From: Gracilaria gracilis
Taxonomy: Eukaryota > Rhodophyta > Florideophyceae > Gracilariales > Gracilariaceae
Length of the DNA stretch: 64,000 bases
Reading direction: 5' to 3'
Assembly: GCA_030374805.1 (NCBI GenBank)
Contig: JARGSG010000037.1
Coordinates: 434,001 to 498,000 of the forward strand
The notes below the pieces were generated by a model. It saw only the letters and a program-made list of their open reading frames with translations. It did not search any database and had not been told where the DNA came from. Of the stretch, positions 10,601 through 20,403 are shown one piece after another. A program made the position numbers and the translations under genes. Each line of letters begins with the position of its first letter. The stretch's first letter is position 1.

Positions 10601-11320
10601 TCCGAGAAGGCTCAACGCAGAGTGAGAACGCTGCAAGAACGGTTGAGAACTGAACAGAAGCGACGAGGTGGAAAGAGCGCCCATGAAATCGAGACGGCAT
10701 ATCTGCAGGCCGTAAGGCAGTACAAGGAGAATAAGGAACGCCTAGCGAGGATATGTCACTACGAAAACTGCCTCACGGTTGGGATTAAGAGACGAAAAGA
10801 GAAGCTACAAATCTTGAACAAGTTGTTGAAAAGGTCAGTTCGTAATCATTTTCGCCAATTCTTAGGCGCGAAAGGCCATACAGGGAATCTGAGATTTTGC
10901 ACAAACAGCAATGGCGAGCCCGAGCTGCGTATTACGACTCAACTTCAACATCATGAGATGAGGGATGGGGAGCGGCACACTATAGAACAACTTAGTTCTA
11001 TGAGCGGTGGTGAGCGAAGTTACACAACACTGGCTTTTATACTTGCGCTCGCAGAAATATGTCAGATGCCGGTTCGTGTATTTGATGAAATCGATGTCTT
11101 CCAAGATGATGCCACAAGACGAGTGGCGTTCAAGAAAATGACAGACTTCTGTACCCAGTACTTATCAAGTAAGCAGATAATCATTATCACGCCTCAGAAA
11201 CTCCCGCATCTGGAAAGCTCTCCTTCAATTCGCATTCAAGTATTGGAACCTCCACGACCTGCGACAGACAGCTCTGGAAGAAGGCAAAGTACAATTGACG
11301 AATTCACCAGAACCTCATAG
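7610..11320 (+). CDS. SMC6: SMC6, structural maintenance of chromosomes protein 6
   Basis: 1236 residues, normal for SMC6, in one exon. SMC6 pairs with SMC5 in the nuclear SMC5/6 complex for recombination repair and replication-fork stability. Start at ATG 7610 (MPKRAAERTSRR); the frame above it offers only TTG. Order: basic then very acidic N-tail (residues about 80-150, Glu-rich); Walker A GENGSGKS (about 196-203) within the head sequence around YRFMCHSRF; first coiled coil (about 350-610); hinge (about 630-790, with PPIGPLAQHVKL and NVLISDLTRR); second coiled coil; signature MSGGERS (about 1131) and Walker B VFDEIDVF (about 1156). The C-terminus QSTIDEFTRTS is compact. It converges on RRP9 with an 89 bp gap. 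The poly-Glu run is a GAA microsatellite and may vary in length. Confidence 0.95.
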   Translation: MPKRAAERTSRRRVKRQRQYVETEQESEDPDTVYTARSQANRSQPVSYDEDEITPAPNATSRRRTRSKSQPVEINGQYKSDGIEEKELLLEPEDNKDDEMKPEEMYTQEEEQAEEEEGGGGNDDEEDEEEEEEEEEEEEEDDETESTDPSGKVPTLQKSSGFATCGILDSIEVYRFMCHSRFKISLGPNVNIINGENGSGKSAIVAALQVGLAGHARDTERGSKIQDLIQHKKNDALICINILNNVSDKSHDMSYKHNVYGDIITIERRLRRNGANSWGVKGSLSKTIALEGVKPFQEVQNIVDHFGFMVKNPVSILTQTKSKTFLAGQKPTKHYQFYQQATLLGPLETELKMTIRVTEEIRVILRRTEDALPETDRKLAKLEADYRNAEAMKNIDKTIRNAEILSAWVIVNEADQKRLDYERRTHEEIGPRAEQLTGEYEKIGKKLDSLVSERDGRHHKVDEASSKVQMFNKTCQEIRRNKIKFDMELKSHKRRLIEIDAEADEADKRIKDTNLRMEQARKEHFAGQEQKSRLLEEFQQLELQEKELQGRIQDAANKEAGFLEEKYYKEEAVQNAKQDFSRCRTEFDDKRRQQMRENAMAKNRTGVARFGEEAVHVARGVRERRRRFKYPPIGPLAQHVKLRDHSWDGAIETALGRNLLMTYIVHDVQDAALLKSTFPGRFRPNVLISDLTRRRYQIGDGDIPALQDSRYRTILETMDIEHDAVFNALVDMAQIEKMVLSMEDDVRKLAWKRIPNVHTVWNKRADRAYIRNGSNTFRHAPHNVCARYLTKDMGPYLARLEEETRQAGEDLKKSEDMLAHRSDELRDLLNRLDVAVRELKRSKIELANIQGRKNTIEDQLNHAENAFNPEPFEREIAELEASMKKIDIRRENTKQELSHCQQSRVSLQEELAKVNAESETFRNEAARLTESLESMNKEVARVKSRYRTLKQESEKASERLQMAHREVNVQRNKVVEYTEAARSLGPSPKDVDWSKESSEKAQRRVRTLQERLRTEQKRRGGKSAHEIETAYLQAVRQYKENKERLARICHYENCLTVGIKRRKEKLQILNKLLKRSVRNHFRQFLGAKGHTGNLRFCTNSNGEPELRITTQLQHHEMRDGERHTIEQLSSMSGGERSYTTLAFILALAEICQMPVRVFDEIDVFQDDATRRVAFKKMTDFCTQYLSSKQIIIITPQKLPHLESSPSIRIQVLEPPRPATDSSGRRQSTIDEFTRTS
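7931..8031 (+). repeat. GAA/GGA microsatellite in the SMC6 N-terminal tail
   Basis: Nearly pure purine triplet tract encoding about 30 acidic residues, mostly Glu. Confidence 0.85.
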
Positions 11321-11409
11321 ACGTTTACCATTCTACTATTCTGCCAAAACCTACAGCTTGACGATTCGTAAGACGTATGGCGTTGTATGAAGTATTGCAA
11401 TCTCTATTT

Positions 11410-12804
11410 TCAGTCAAAGTTTGGTAAAGAAATGAACTGCACCGTGTTCTTTGCCTTCTTGATCGATGCCCATCGTCCGAATCTATGCTCTGTACCAACC
11501 GCAGTAGCCAGGAGTCGATGTTGATGGCCAATTGCAATTCCATTAACAAACCCAGGACCAACATTTAAGCTCCCAGCCGGCTGTAACTTCGGGACATCTT
11601 CACATTTCCAGAAACGAAGCATACCATCGCCAGCTCCAGATACGGCCAGGTCTGTGTTTCGAAAAGCAGATACGGAGGAAATCCAATTCTCACAACCAAG
11701 ACCTGAACCGTGGGCATGTTCGATAGTGGATAAGGGCTTCTTCTTATTCATCTGCCACAAGCAAACAGTTCCGTCATCCCCCCCAGAAACGAAACGATGC
11801 TCGCTAACCATAGAAACGGTATCCAGTGAAATTGTGTTCGCATTGCGAAATACAAGTTGCGATCCCTCTACTACTTTGTACAACCGTAGAGTGCCGTCCC
11901 TACCACAAGACAATGCGCGCTCCATTGACATAGAACTGATGGCATTCACGTCACCTCCATGCCCGAACAGAGTTTCCACATAGGCCATTTCGTTGATATC
12001 CCATATTTTGACAGTACGGTCAGCTGAGGCTGAGAACAACTGTCGTGAGCCTGATCGAAAGGTGAGTCCAGTCACTGCATCTCTATGGCCACGCAACGTC
12101 TCTATTAAACTTCCGGCACGAACGTCCCAAACGCGAATTAGACCGTCTTTACCGCCGGATACCGCCGTACTTCCATCCTCGGTAATTGCTACAGCTAATA
12201 TATTCCCGACATGGCCTTTCGCAGCGGCAGGATTCTTCTTCTTTGCTTGGTCAATGATTGGTTTAAAAACATGTCGACGTTTCCCGGTCTCGACATCCCA
12301 GACAATCAGTCTGGCATCCTTCCCACCAGACACAGCGGTTGCATCGTCAAGAGAGCACAATGCGACGCATGTTGGAGATAGAACGTGACCTTTGCACTTG
12401 TTAATCTTAAGGCTGCTGATCGATGAGGAAAACCGGTCAGCAATATGCGTGAAAGACTTGGCTTGGTCTCTCAAAGCTTGTTCTCGCAGCAACTTGTTGC
12501 TGGCCCCAAGCTGGTCACTTTTTGAATCATCCCCATCGTCCGAAACTGCAGCATCTTCAGAGACTCCAACATGGCGAAGGTACGCGCGGGCCAAACGAAG
12601 CCTTTTTTGTTCCACCGTTTCGTTTTCATGGTCCGATTCATCAGACGACTCGACTGAGCTTCTATCGATTTCTGGATCGCTATCCACTTCATCCGACAAG
12701 ATTTCTTCGTCTTTCTCAGGCTGTTTCCGCTTTGCATCCGGGGCCTGATTTCTACGGTCCGTCGCAGGCCTTGCTCGCTTTTTCGTCGCGAGCTTGCCTA
12801 CCAT
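11410..12804 (-). CDS. RRP9: RRP9/U3-55K-like WD40 protein of the U3 snoRNP
   Basis: 464 residues. Start at ATG 12804 (MVGKLATKKRARP); the longer frame begins with TTG. Rrp9 binds the U3 box B/C motif and works in 18S rRNA processing in the nucleolus. The N-terminal 150 residues are basic then acidic, with SDEVDSDPEID and the family feature RLRLARAYLRHVG. About seven WD repeats follow (for example AVSGGKDARLIVWD, AVSGGKDGLIRVWD, LFSASADRTVKIWD, FVSGGDDGTVCLW), and the tail ends NTVQFISLPNFD. The LARAYL segment together with the WD block separates it from generic WD40 proteins. No intron. Convergent with SMC6. Confidence 0.88.
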   Translation of the reverse strand: MVGKLATKKRARPATDRRNQAPDAKRKQPEKDEEILSDEVDSDPEIDRSSVESSDESDHENETVEQKRLRLARAYLRHVGVSEDAAVSDDGDDSKSDQLGASNKLLREQALRDQAKSFTHIADRFSSSISSLKINKCKGHVLSPTCVALCSLDDATAVSGGKDARLIVWDVETGKRRHVFKPIIDQAKKKNPAAAKGHVGNILAVAITEDGSTAVSGGKDGLIRVWDVRAGSLIETLRGHRDAVTGLTFRSGSRQLFSASADRTVKIWDINEMAYVETLFGHGGDVNAISSMSMERALSCGRDGTLRLYKVVEGSQLVFRNANTISLDTVSMVSEHRFVSGGDDGTVCLWQMNKKKPLSTIEHAHGSGLGCENWISSVSAFRNTDLAVSGAGDGMLRFWKCEDVPKLQPAGSLNVGPGFVNGIAIGHQHRLLATAVGTEHRFGRWASIKKAKNTVQFISLPNFD

Positions 12805-13585
12805 GTTTGGGGCCTGCAACCAAACGACTCAACGCGTGTGCGAAGATGATGAATGAAAATTCCTCTTCCTAAGCTTCGTATTCTCCGTTTGCGCTCACAC
12901 CAATGTGGTCTCCGCCTCCAAGCGACGAGTGCGAGGACTTGAATGAAAGAGGGAGAGAGACGTTTGTTTGCTTTGGGGTGGGGAATGAAAGATAGGATGT
13001 CAAACCGAAGTGCGAGACACGCACGACGACGATGCTACATCAGAAATTAGTGGACATTAAATTAAATTGGGTCATGCTACATGCCAGTGGCATGATGCCA
13101 CGTCGTAACTTTACAAAGGCTCAGAAAGGGCGCCATGTCCGCATTTGTAGACACAAAACTCTTTGAGTGAAGGGAGATCTGCGAACGCCACTTCTCCTTG
13201 CCCTTTCGCCCTCAAAGAAGTTTCCTTCTTCGAACAAGATACTTTCATCTGTTCGAATATGGCTTTGTAAAAGGATTCTGAACACCACTGCTTCTAAACC
13301 ACCGCCGGGTATAGGAAGATAATACATCAAGCATATATGCAATGGATAATGTTCTTGGTCAGCGATGTGTTTTAGTGTTGCCTCTAGCTCCTACACAGCT
13401 ATACTTGTTACCTTTGGTACCTGTTTATGATGGTCGACTGCAACAGTAACTCCAACGTTATAACCTCCCCAAATGTGGGGTGTTGGATGCTATTCATTTT
13501 GACCAGGTTTATTGTTTGCTTTTCCTTGCTTCTTCCTATCTGTTACGTTTCCTTGCATCGGATTGCATTCGATACGACTCCTATT
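12805..13585. other. Intergenic, no gene seen
   Basis: Upstream region of RRP9 and 3' flank of the next gene. Minus-strand frames (such as 13121-13342) have no recognisable content. Only short palindromes are visible, such as ATGCCAGTGGCAT near 13081. Confidence 0.5.
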
Positions 13586-14632
13586 CTATCCCTCATATGG
13601 GATTAGACTCTCGCTGTCGTCCGCAAAAACGTTGATGCAGTTATTCGGTGATACCCTAATCACCTTCATTCCTCCCCGACGTTTCACGCAGATTTTGTCT
13701 CCTGTAGCGGCACATTCGAACTTAGACTCACATGGGCGAGGCTTGCATTTTCCTGAGTTGGCAGTTGGATCTTCCATATCGAAACATTCTCCACCTTTGG
13801 ATTCGGTGTACCGACAGGCGCAGAATCCTTCAGTGGCAGCAACGTCGCTTTGTCCGCTGATACCAGACGACGAGCCTGATTGAGACCCGGCTTCTTTTTG
13901 TTTAGGCACGCGATGAGAGGATGCGTTTCCATCATTCTTCTCGTCGTCGCTATCATTCTTGGTAGGCTTACCGTTTCCTTTCTGTGGATCCACCCCACAG
14001 TCTTCTCCCCCAATTACAAGGCGCAAGTAAGTGGTATCTACTGGAACGTTATCCTTTCCGTCTTCTGATGTTAATCTCCACACGAACGACGCCGATTTAT
14101 CGAACCTGCCACTCTCAATTCCTGTCTTATCTGCCCGGTCCCAGTGACAGAAAGTGCGAGTGGTTCCCTTAGTCCTAGGCTCATATTTCACAACCTTGTT
14201 CCATCCCAGTTGCTCTCCGACCTCCCACTTGGAATAGTCTCCTCTGGCCGTGAAACGATCTTTACCAGTAACATACGTCTTTGAGCCCCATGAAATAGTT
14301 GCCATGAAACCAGCCTTCGGGCCAGTCTTCTCTGCCTTGAACGCCACCAAATCGTCCTTTTCGAGTTGCAGATGAACAACCACCGGAGTAGTGGATGTGG
14401 CTTTGTTGTATTGTTTTCCATTCACGTACATAGTAGCTTCACTGTCCGTCGCAGAAAACATAATTGTTGACATCTTGCTGCCTTGGACCCTAGTAGAAGG
14501 GCGCAATGAAAGCATGGACCCGAATCCGTTTCCAAGACTATTTCCATATGAAACGCCCCAAAAAGCTCGAGCTTGCACCGTAGTGAAGATGATGGCAAGG
14601 ATAAGGGAAAAACGACCGACGAATACCTTCAT
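13586..14632 (-). CDS. Secreted acidic-family protein without repeats, solo copy 1
   Basis: 348 residues. ATG at 14632 gives MKVFVGRFSLILAIIFTTVQA, a clear signal peptide followed by RAFWG; the longer frame above it would hide the signal. It has the family domain (MYVNGKQYN, DLVAFKAEKTGP, GFMATISWGSKTY, TGKDRFTARG, TFCHWD, SASFVWRLT, LVIGGEDC), a short linker (KNDSDDEKNDG) where the repeat copies carry the Asp/Lys tract, and the eight-cysteine C-terminal domain (FCACRYTESKGGECFDMED to PNNC) ending LIPYEG. No cysteine-rich partner gene lies beside it. Function unknown. The repeat tract is probably an insertion or expansion within this family. Confidence 0.8.
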   Translation of the reverse strand: MKVFVGRFSLILAIIFTTVQARAFWGVSYGNSLGNGFGSMLSLRPSTRVQGSKMSTIMFSATDSEATMYVNGKQYNKATSTTPVVVHLQLEKDDLVAFKAEKTGPKAGFMATISWGSKTYVTGKDRFTARGDYSKWEVGEQLGWNKVVKYEPRTKGTTRTFCHWDRADKTGIESGRFDKSASFVWRLTSEDGKDNVPVDTTYLRLVIGGEDCGVDPQKGNGKPTKNDSDDEKNDGNASSHRVPKQKEAGSQSGSSSGISGQSDVAATEGFCACRYTESKGGECFDMEDPTANSGKCKPRPCESKFECAATGDKICVKRRGGMKVIRVSPNNCINVFADDSESLIPYEG

Positions 14633-14800
14633 TGTATAAAAAACGGGTTTCAGTTGGTTAGTAGTGACAGATAGGGTAATAATGTCCACACTGAGGGTAG
14701 AGAACAGTTTAAAGAGCAGTTGGAAGATGCTTGGGCGAGGCTGTAGGTGGAGGAGCTGGTGAGACACCGGAGTGGGAGTGAATCGAAAACGCAGGGTGGT

Positions 14801-14808
14801 CTTTTATA
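14801..14808 (-). promoter_or_regulatory. TATA box of solo acidic gene 1
   Basis: TATAAAAG on the minus strand, 169 bp before the ATG at 14632, close to the spacing of the paired copies. Confidence 0.6.
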
Positions 14809-14809
14809 G

Positions 14810-15930
14810 TTGTTTGGAAGCCCCTCTCCGAATGTTTGCCAGTAAATCTCTAATGTCGTGAAGCAGAGAGTGTCCTGATTTCCTGGAGGGAATGATGAAG
14901 AGACAGTAGTGGATTTCTCCCTGTCATTATCACCGTCAAGACTACGGAGAGCAGAATGAATGTATCTCTTTTCGAAGTAGGAAAATATCAGGACAGCTCG
15001 AAATCATTCCGGTTCATACCTCTCTCAGAACATAATAGGCAGATACGACTACTCTGTGATATCCTACTAGGATGCAGATGCCTTTAGGAGCCCTTTTCCA
15101 AGTAAAATCTGCTTGTGATGATCAAACCACAGGTATGTAGATACTAAAACCTTTCCCTCTCCCAGACAATCTATGGAATATTTCTTCATTATCAAGATAT
15201 AGAGTTGATAGACTTGCATTGTTGGTATGAAGCTCTCGCGCTCATAATGTTTGAAATGGGCAATGTATTTCAAGGCATAAACTACTTCCCCTTTCACCAA
15301 ACTTTTCCTATAAAAGAATTATTAACAGTGGAATGAGAGCGCGTGAAGTAAAGATGATCCGCACCCTGCAGCAAATGATTTTGGGGTTTCGTTCTCTTCT
15401 GCACATTTTCGTCAGAATAATGAGTCTCCTTCGCAACGGAGCTAATATCAAACAAATCCAGCAGAATTGGTCAATTAAGGATCATTGAAACTTCAATACA
15501 TTGATTGGAGAAACTGTATGGTGCTTAATCTTATTCCATACTATGGTCTACCAAAACTTATTCCGAGACGCTAAGAGTGGAGTCAATTCAGTGTAAAGTC
15601 CAATACATTGTGACCACTTCAATGTAACCATAGAAACCTGTTGCACCTCATGCTGATCATGGAGCATTGCAAGTCAAACACACCGGTGCTGCTTCGGTTT
15701 GCCCATATCTTTCAGAATTTCTGGTATGACTATCTTCAGATAGACTTATGTGAAGAATGCAGACCAAAGATTGACAATTTCTAGATGAGCTGGATCTTGT
15801 CCATTATCAGAAAAAAATAGGAAGTTTCAGTTGTGAACCTCAGTTTTCGGAGTAAGAGTCGAAACCATAAGAGAGAGGGGGTACAACAAATAAGGAGAGT
15901 TGCAAAAAGCCGCAACTTGATGAAAAACAG
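14810..15930. other. Intergenic, no gene seen
   Basis: AT-rich sequence with only short frames of no recognisable content. Confidence 0.45.
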
Positions 15931-16422
15931 CAAAAGCTTTCCGGGGACATTACCCCCCGGCGCTCTTTGGGCCTCAGGAGGATCACTCCTAGGCCACGGG
16001 ACTGGGGTCACCACTCCCCATCCCCCTTCTGGTGGCAACCACATCCCCAGGGGCTCACAGCTTTTACAGCTTTCAGGATCGGTTGAGGCCCTTCCCAGTA
16101 GCCGCCCTGCCCACCACCTCCAGGCCACGACTACGGGGCCGAGCCCGCCCCGTCCGGGTTCTGGGGGCCTACGTTTCCCCAGATACCCCTTCCGGACCCG
16201 AGCCCAGGGTATTGGATATACTCCGAGAGTGGGGCGTTACTTCCCACTGTCGCGAGCCTACATGTTATCCCCCCAGGCCCCGGCCCAGGTGTACCCGCCC
16301 CTATCCCACTTTGACCATTTTGTTTTGCGTTCGTTTCCGGAATTGAACTCGGAGCTTCTCGGTTGAACAAGCAATTGAATGCGACTGCGCCACGGGCACC
16401 GGGTCGCCACCCCCGGCGCTGA
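15931..16422 (-). repeat. GC-rich tRNA-like repeat, copy 1
   Basis: About 490 bp, minus strand, closely matching 31482, 52367 and 61944. It starts TCAGCGCCGGG. Near its start it has an A-box-like TGGCGCAGTCGC and, 42 nt on, a B-box-like GAGTTCAATTCC, the tRNA spacing. It ends in a GC hairpin and AGCTTTTG, the first T4 run in the unit, as an RNA polymerase III terminator would be. A TATAAATT box lies about 30 bp upstream (16446-16453), and about 75 bp above that is also shared with other copies (CCAATCAGCTCCAAG). It may be a SINE-like element or an unknown structured RNA. Long frames in it are GC-rich artefacts. Confidence 0.65.
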
Positions 16423-16445
16423 AAACTTGATGGTGGGCGAAGCAA

Positions 16446-16453
16446 TTTATACA
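16446..16453 (-). promoter_or_regulatory. TATA box upstream of tRNA-like repeat copy 1
   Basis: TATAAATT about 30 bp before the repeat body, conserved in all four copies. Confidence 0.5.
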
Positions 16454-16529
16454 GCCCCTTTGCTGTTAAATTATGGAATGAGATCAAGTTATTCAAGTTC
16501 TGCTTAGAATACTTGGAGCTGATTGGTCT

Positions 16530-18892
16530 CTGAATCAGTAAATTCATTTACATAGATCGTTTAACTTTGCGAAATCACATTATCTAAAGTCTGGTTGACC
16601 TCTTGGTCCCTCTCTCTTTCTCTTTGTGGACTTCAATTCTTCTATTCCTAGAGTTTAAAGGAAAACTTGGTCCCATCAATAGTTTGTTCTATATCTTCGT
16701 ATTCTAAGGAAGAAGGTGGTCTTCAAGAGGTATGGCAAGCCTCGCTGATCATCTGGTAGAGATTCAAGTTCTGCGCTGTGCAATCCAGCTTTCTGCATGG
16801 CTAACTAGGAAAGAGACATCCTGTGTGATTGAAAGGAAGGCCGTCTCGATACCTGAGAATCTGAACGATGAAGGTAAAGGGAAATATGCGCATGATAAGT
16901 TGCAACGCTGGCCTTCCCCCCTTGGGAAACAGCAATGCATGGTTTGGTTTGGCATTTCAATTCCTATCAAATAATTGCTCTACCTTCGTATCTCTTGCTC
17001 TGGGTGATAAGCGAACGCGGTCTTCGTTGGATCACATCGGCGCCAGAACGAGGGTGTCCGTCTATCAGCCGGCATCCCATCAAGGCTCAAAGACGAATAT
17101 CTTTTGGCTACAACGCCATTCTTTCTACATCTGATGGATTGAGTAGAGAGTATGTCAGTGTGGGTAGACGCACAAGCGCCGAATGTGATATCGTACGGCT
17201 AAACCATCATTATGATGGTTTAGCCGTAAGAGATCACATTCGGCACTTCATCATGATGATCACGCACGTCTGAACCGAATTGCTCAAGTTCGTGTCATGA
17301 TCTCTATTCTGTCGGAAAGAATGATGCCCCGCATGGATGCAGCCACGACCACAATCAAGACTAGGAGCATATACTGGTGCGCGAGTGTGCGGAATCCAAT
17401 CTTGCACCAACGGTGCGAATCTTCCCCCGACATACTGAGGAGCATTATTGTCAAGCTTTTCTGCCTTTCGGTCTCTTTCTTTACTCCAAAGAAAGTATGA
17501 GAGATCGTGTTCGTCAGGTTTAGGCTACAAATCGATGTGACAGAAGCACTTCACGGCTTCCTTATCAAACTTATCGTGGAAATCGTACGGAAATCATTGG
17601 GTTGGTAACAGTGAACCATATATTTCTTAAGATCCAACCAGATGATACACTTATATTATGGCACGTACACGCCAGATTATTCCGCCCTTTTGGTAGCATG
17701 AGAAACATGTGTGAGTACCGTTGATCCTTACTCACAGGCAATTGACCTATTTCGTTCGAATGCGCTTTTGCCGCCATCAAACACGTTGCTGCCAAGTTGC
17801 AGGTGGGAGGAACCTGTCTGATTACGCCTCAAGCCGGACCAACTCACCCACTTCCATTACTTTCAAGCATGACCGTTTCGATAGAGCGTCACTGTGTGAA
17901 ACTTACTCGTAATCAGCTATTCTTGTAAGGTAGACACGACTGGTGATCACAAACAATGACGGAACTGTACTGGAAGCTGAGCGGAAAAATGCTTGGTGAC
18001 AGTGAAATAGGCAGTGGAGAAAAAGAAGAAGAACGGGAATTGTTGGCCCTGGGGTTCTAGCCTCTATTGGTTCTGGTGAGCTGAGTGTTAACGCGATCAA
18101 TGACTCTAATGCTACGAGCCTGGAAACTGTCTGAAGGAAGTGGCTGCATTGAACAAGTTCGCATTACTTCGAGGTAATAAATGTGCGGCGGTGGGTGTGA
18201 GGCCAGGAAGAGATATGCTCTGAACTTCTAGCACCGCCAGGAAGACGGGGATAGGCGCAGGTCGCGTTCATGGAGCTGGAGTGAATGATGTCATGGTGTT
18301 TTTGTTTGCTAGAAGCATGGTGGTATCTGAGGGCATGTATGATTCTGCTGCAACATGCCCGTTGGACTCTTTAAGGCGGCCCTCTGAAACTGAGTTCATT
18401 GCAGCAGTATGACTTAGAATGCGTTCACGTCCTGGATCTACATCGTCAGTCAACTGGTGACTCGCATACGTGGACTAACGTTGTTTACCTAAGCTGCACA
18501 ACTAAGTTCACTATGCGAACGACTATGAACCAAAGAAGCACGATTAGTAGACCATTGGAGATACGTGGCTTGGTTTGGCGAGACCAGAAACTGCCGCTCT
18601 CCATATTCTGAAGCAGTTTGGAGGCTTTTGACTCCATTGCTTGTTGGCACTTCCGAGTCGAAGTGCCGTTGACAGACTGTTAGTAAGATACCAACGGCAA
18701 CTTTGTGCAGGGCAGGAATATGTTTGTGAGGCTGTCCGAACCTTCGGTGCAAACCGCCCCCGAACGGAATCCCACGTGGTCGTGCTGTGTGGACACAAAA
18801 GTACCGTTGCATGCCAAGCAAAAGCCGTCCACCGAAATACGGAGTACGATTATCCATAGGCATGCTCCACTGCAAAACACGCAAGCAGCAGG
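16530..18892. other. Intergenic region, no supported gene
   Basis: Several frames of 60-130 codons (16732-16974 plus, 18489-18884 minus) start with ATG but have no relatives here and no domain I recognise. They may be fragments of old mobile elements. A long perfect-type palindrome lies inside (listed separately). Confidence 0.4.
17179..17243. repeat. 65-bp near-perfect palindrome
   Basis: Arms of 32 bp with two mismatches around a single central base: left arm starts CCGAATGTGAT, centre CCATCATTATGATGG, right arm ends ATCACATTCGG. Confidence 0.9.
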
Positions 18893-19606
18893 ATGCATAA
18901 AGCTTTTGTTGCAGTGCATGCCCTTCGCTCTCGACGCGACGACAAACTTGACTTGTTTCTTACCTCTTTTTTTTGTCCCAGAAAACATAAGAAGTACCAA
19001 CCAGTGCTCCAGAAACGGAACAAGATGACGGAAATGAAAAACGTGGTCCTCGTTGACATGGACAACACATTGGTGAATTGGGATAAAGAGTTTGCGAAAC
19101 GATGGGCAGCTTTGAGACCAGATGACTCCCCAGATATAATCAAACACCGAAAACACTTCGAACTGGAGCAGAATTTCAATCAAGATCTCATGCCAGTTGC
19201 CATTGGCATAATGTCTACACCAGGATTCTTCGCAGCCTTAGAACCACAACCAGGCGCCATTGGGGCCATTCGCGAAATGTCTGATGCTGGTCTGCATGTG
19301 ATGTTGTGCACAGCACCGCACCCATTGCAGTACGAAACATGTGTCGCAGAAAAATATGGATGGGTTAGAAAATGGTTAGGTGAGGATTACTTATCTAGAA
19401 TTTTGATTACTCGGGATAAGACGATTGTTAAGGGAAGAGTGCTCATAGATGACAAACCGGCTGTAAAAGGAAAATGTGAAGACCCAGACTGGGAACACGT
19501 TGTCTTCGAACAACCATACAACTTGGGCGTCGAAGATAGACCAAGAATGAAGACCTGGGCCGAGTGGAAGCCAGTACTCAGCAATTTCTTCGAAATGAAA
19601 CACTGA
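18893..19606 (+). CDS. NT5C: 5'(3')-deoxyribonucleotidase, NT5C type
   Basis: HAD-superfamily pyrimidine deoxyribonucleotidase; it removes the 5' phosphate from dUMP/dTMP-type nucleotides and so limits dNTP pools. Up to 237 residues. Motifs: DMDNTLVNWD (nucleophile and acid Asp, residues about 55-64), the family's substrate region QNFNQDLMP, LCTAPHP, ITRDKTIVKG (conserved Lys) and LIDDKP (metal-binding Asp). The downstream ATG at 19025 (MTEMKN) gives a 193-residue protein of normal length. The ATG at 18893 adds 44 residues rich in Arg, Lys and hydrophobics that could be an organelle-targeting leader, as in mitochondrial members, but this is unproven. Diverged pieces of its 3' end occur in units A and B. 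Confidence 0.88.
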   Translation: MHKAFVAVHALRSRRDDKLDLFLTSFFCPRKHKKYQPVLQKRNKMTEMKNVVLVDMDNTLVNWDKEFAKRWAALRPDDSPDIIKHRKHFELEQNFNQDLMPVAIGIMSTPGFFAALEPQPGAIGAIREMSDAGLHVMLCTAPHPLQYETCVAEKYGWVRKWLGEDYLSRILITRDKTIVKGRVLIDDKPAVKGKCEDPDWEHVVFEQPYNLGVEDRPRMKTWAEWKPVLSNFFEMKH

Positions 19607-20403
19607 GTGCTATCGCCGCGCATTTGTGGTTGTGGTTTATATTGTAATGAAGTTGCGATGGGTTATGTTGCGTAAATCGTGTATGTTTAGAACAATGTGT
19701 GCGGCGTTTACCCGAAACTGGAAAGGGCTGGAGTCGTCTGAGCCAGGTTTTGTTCATGTGTGGCGGTGCTACTGCCAAGAATGTGCCAGGTCAAGCCGTA
19801 CTTCTCACTTTCATATGAGGTTTGCACTCCTTGGCGGCGTGGCGTTTTGGGCTCCTTGCCCTGTTCGGTTTGCGATAGATTGTGTGTGTACGGGTGTAGT
19901 AGGCGAAAAAATTCTGAAGGACCTTTCTGTTTGCAGATGTCGATGACTGGGAAGAGCAGGGCAGGCAATGGGACTACCTGTAACTGCTTCACGCTTTCAA
20001 TCAATAGGTTGTAAATCGTGAAAGAAACATTTTGAAGTATTCAACACCCCCTACATAACTTCAAGCGTGAACGACTCACGCGCGTTGTAGCTGAAAGAAC
20101 TGAAAGGAGTATCTAGAGAGTACAAACTTTCAACAACATGGAAGACATGCATCCAGATTTGCTTCGGCAAGGAAGAGTGGGTGTGAAGCAGAGGTGGGAT
20201 TCCCTCTTACAAACTGTCGGTGATGAGTCACAGAAGCCACTAAATGAGCGCACACTAAGTCCGAAGCGGACTCTTGTGATTGTATAGGTCCGTTTGCAGA
20301 GGTTTACTTTTTCTTTAGAACTACAAGATCGGAAGAATGGTTCGAACAATGAGTTGAGTTCCATGGACCTTCCATGTTATAATTCGTCATACAACCATGC
20401 TGT
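19607..20403. other. Intergenic, no gene seen
   Basis: 3' flank of NT5C and of the minus-strand gene at 20404. The first 40 bp after the NT5C stop are also recognisable next to the relics at 50.2 and 59.8 kb. Confidence 0.45.

Noticed and set aside
15833..16547. Frames of 100-177 codons across the tRNA-like repeat (also 31482-31997, 52319-52788, 61999-62457)
   Set aside because: Open in several frames at once because of high GC; frames break differently in each copy, and the conserved features are RNA-like, not protein-like.
18489..18884. 131-codon minus-strand frame with basic residues
   Set aside because: No recognisable domain, overlapped by frames on the other strand; possibly a transposon scrap but not supportable.
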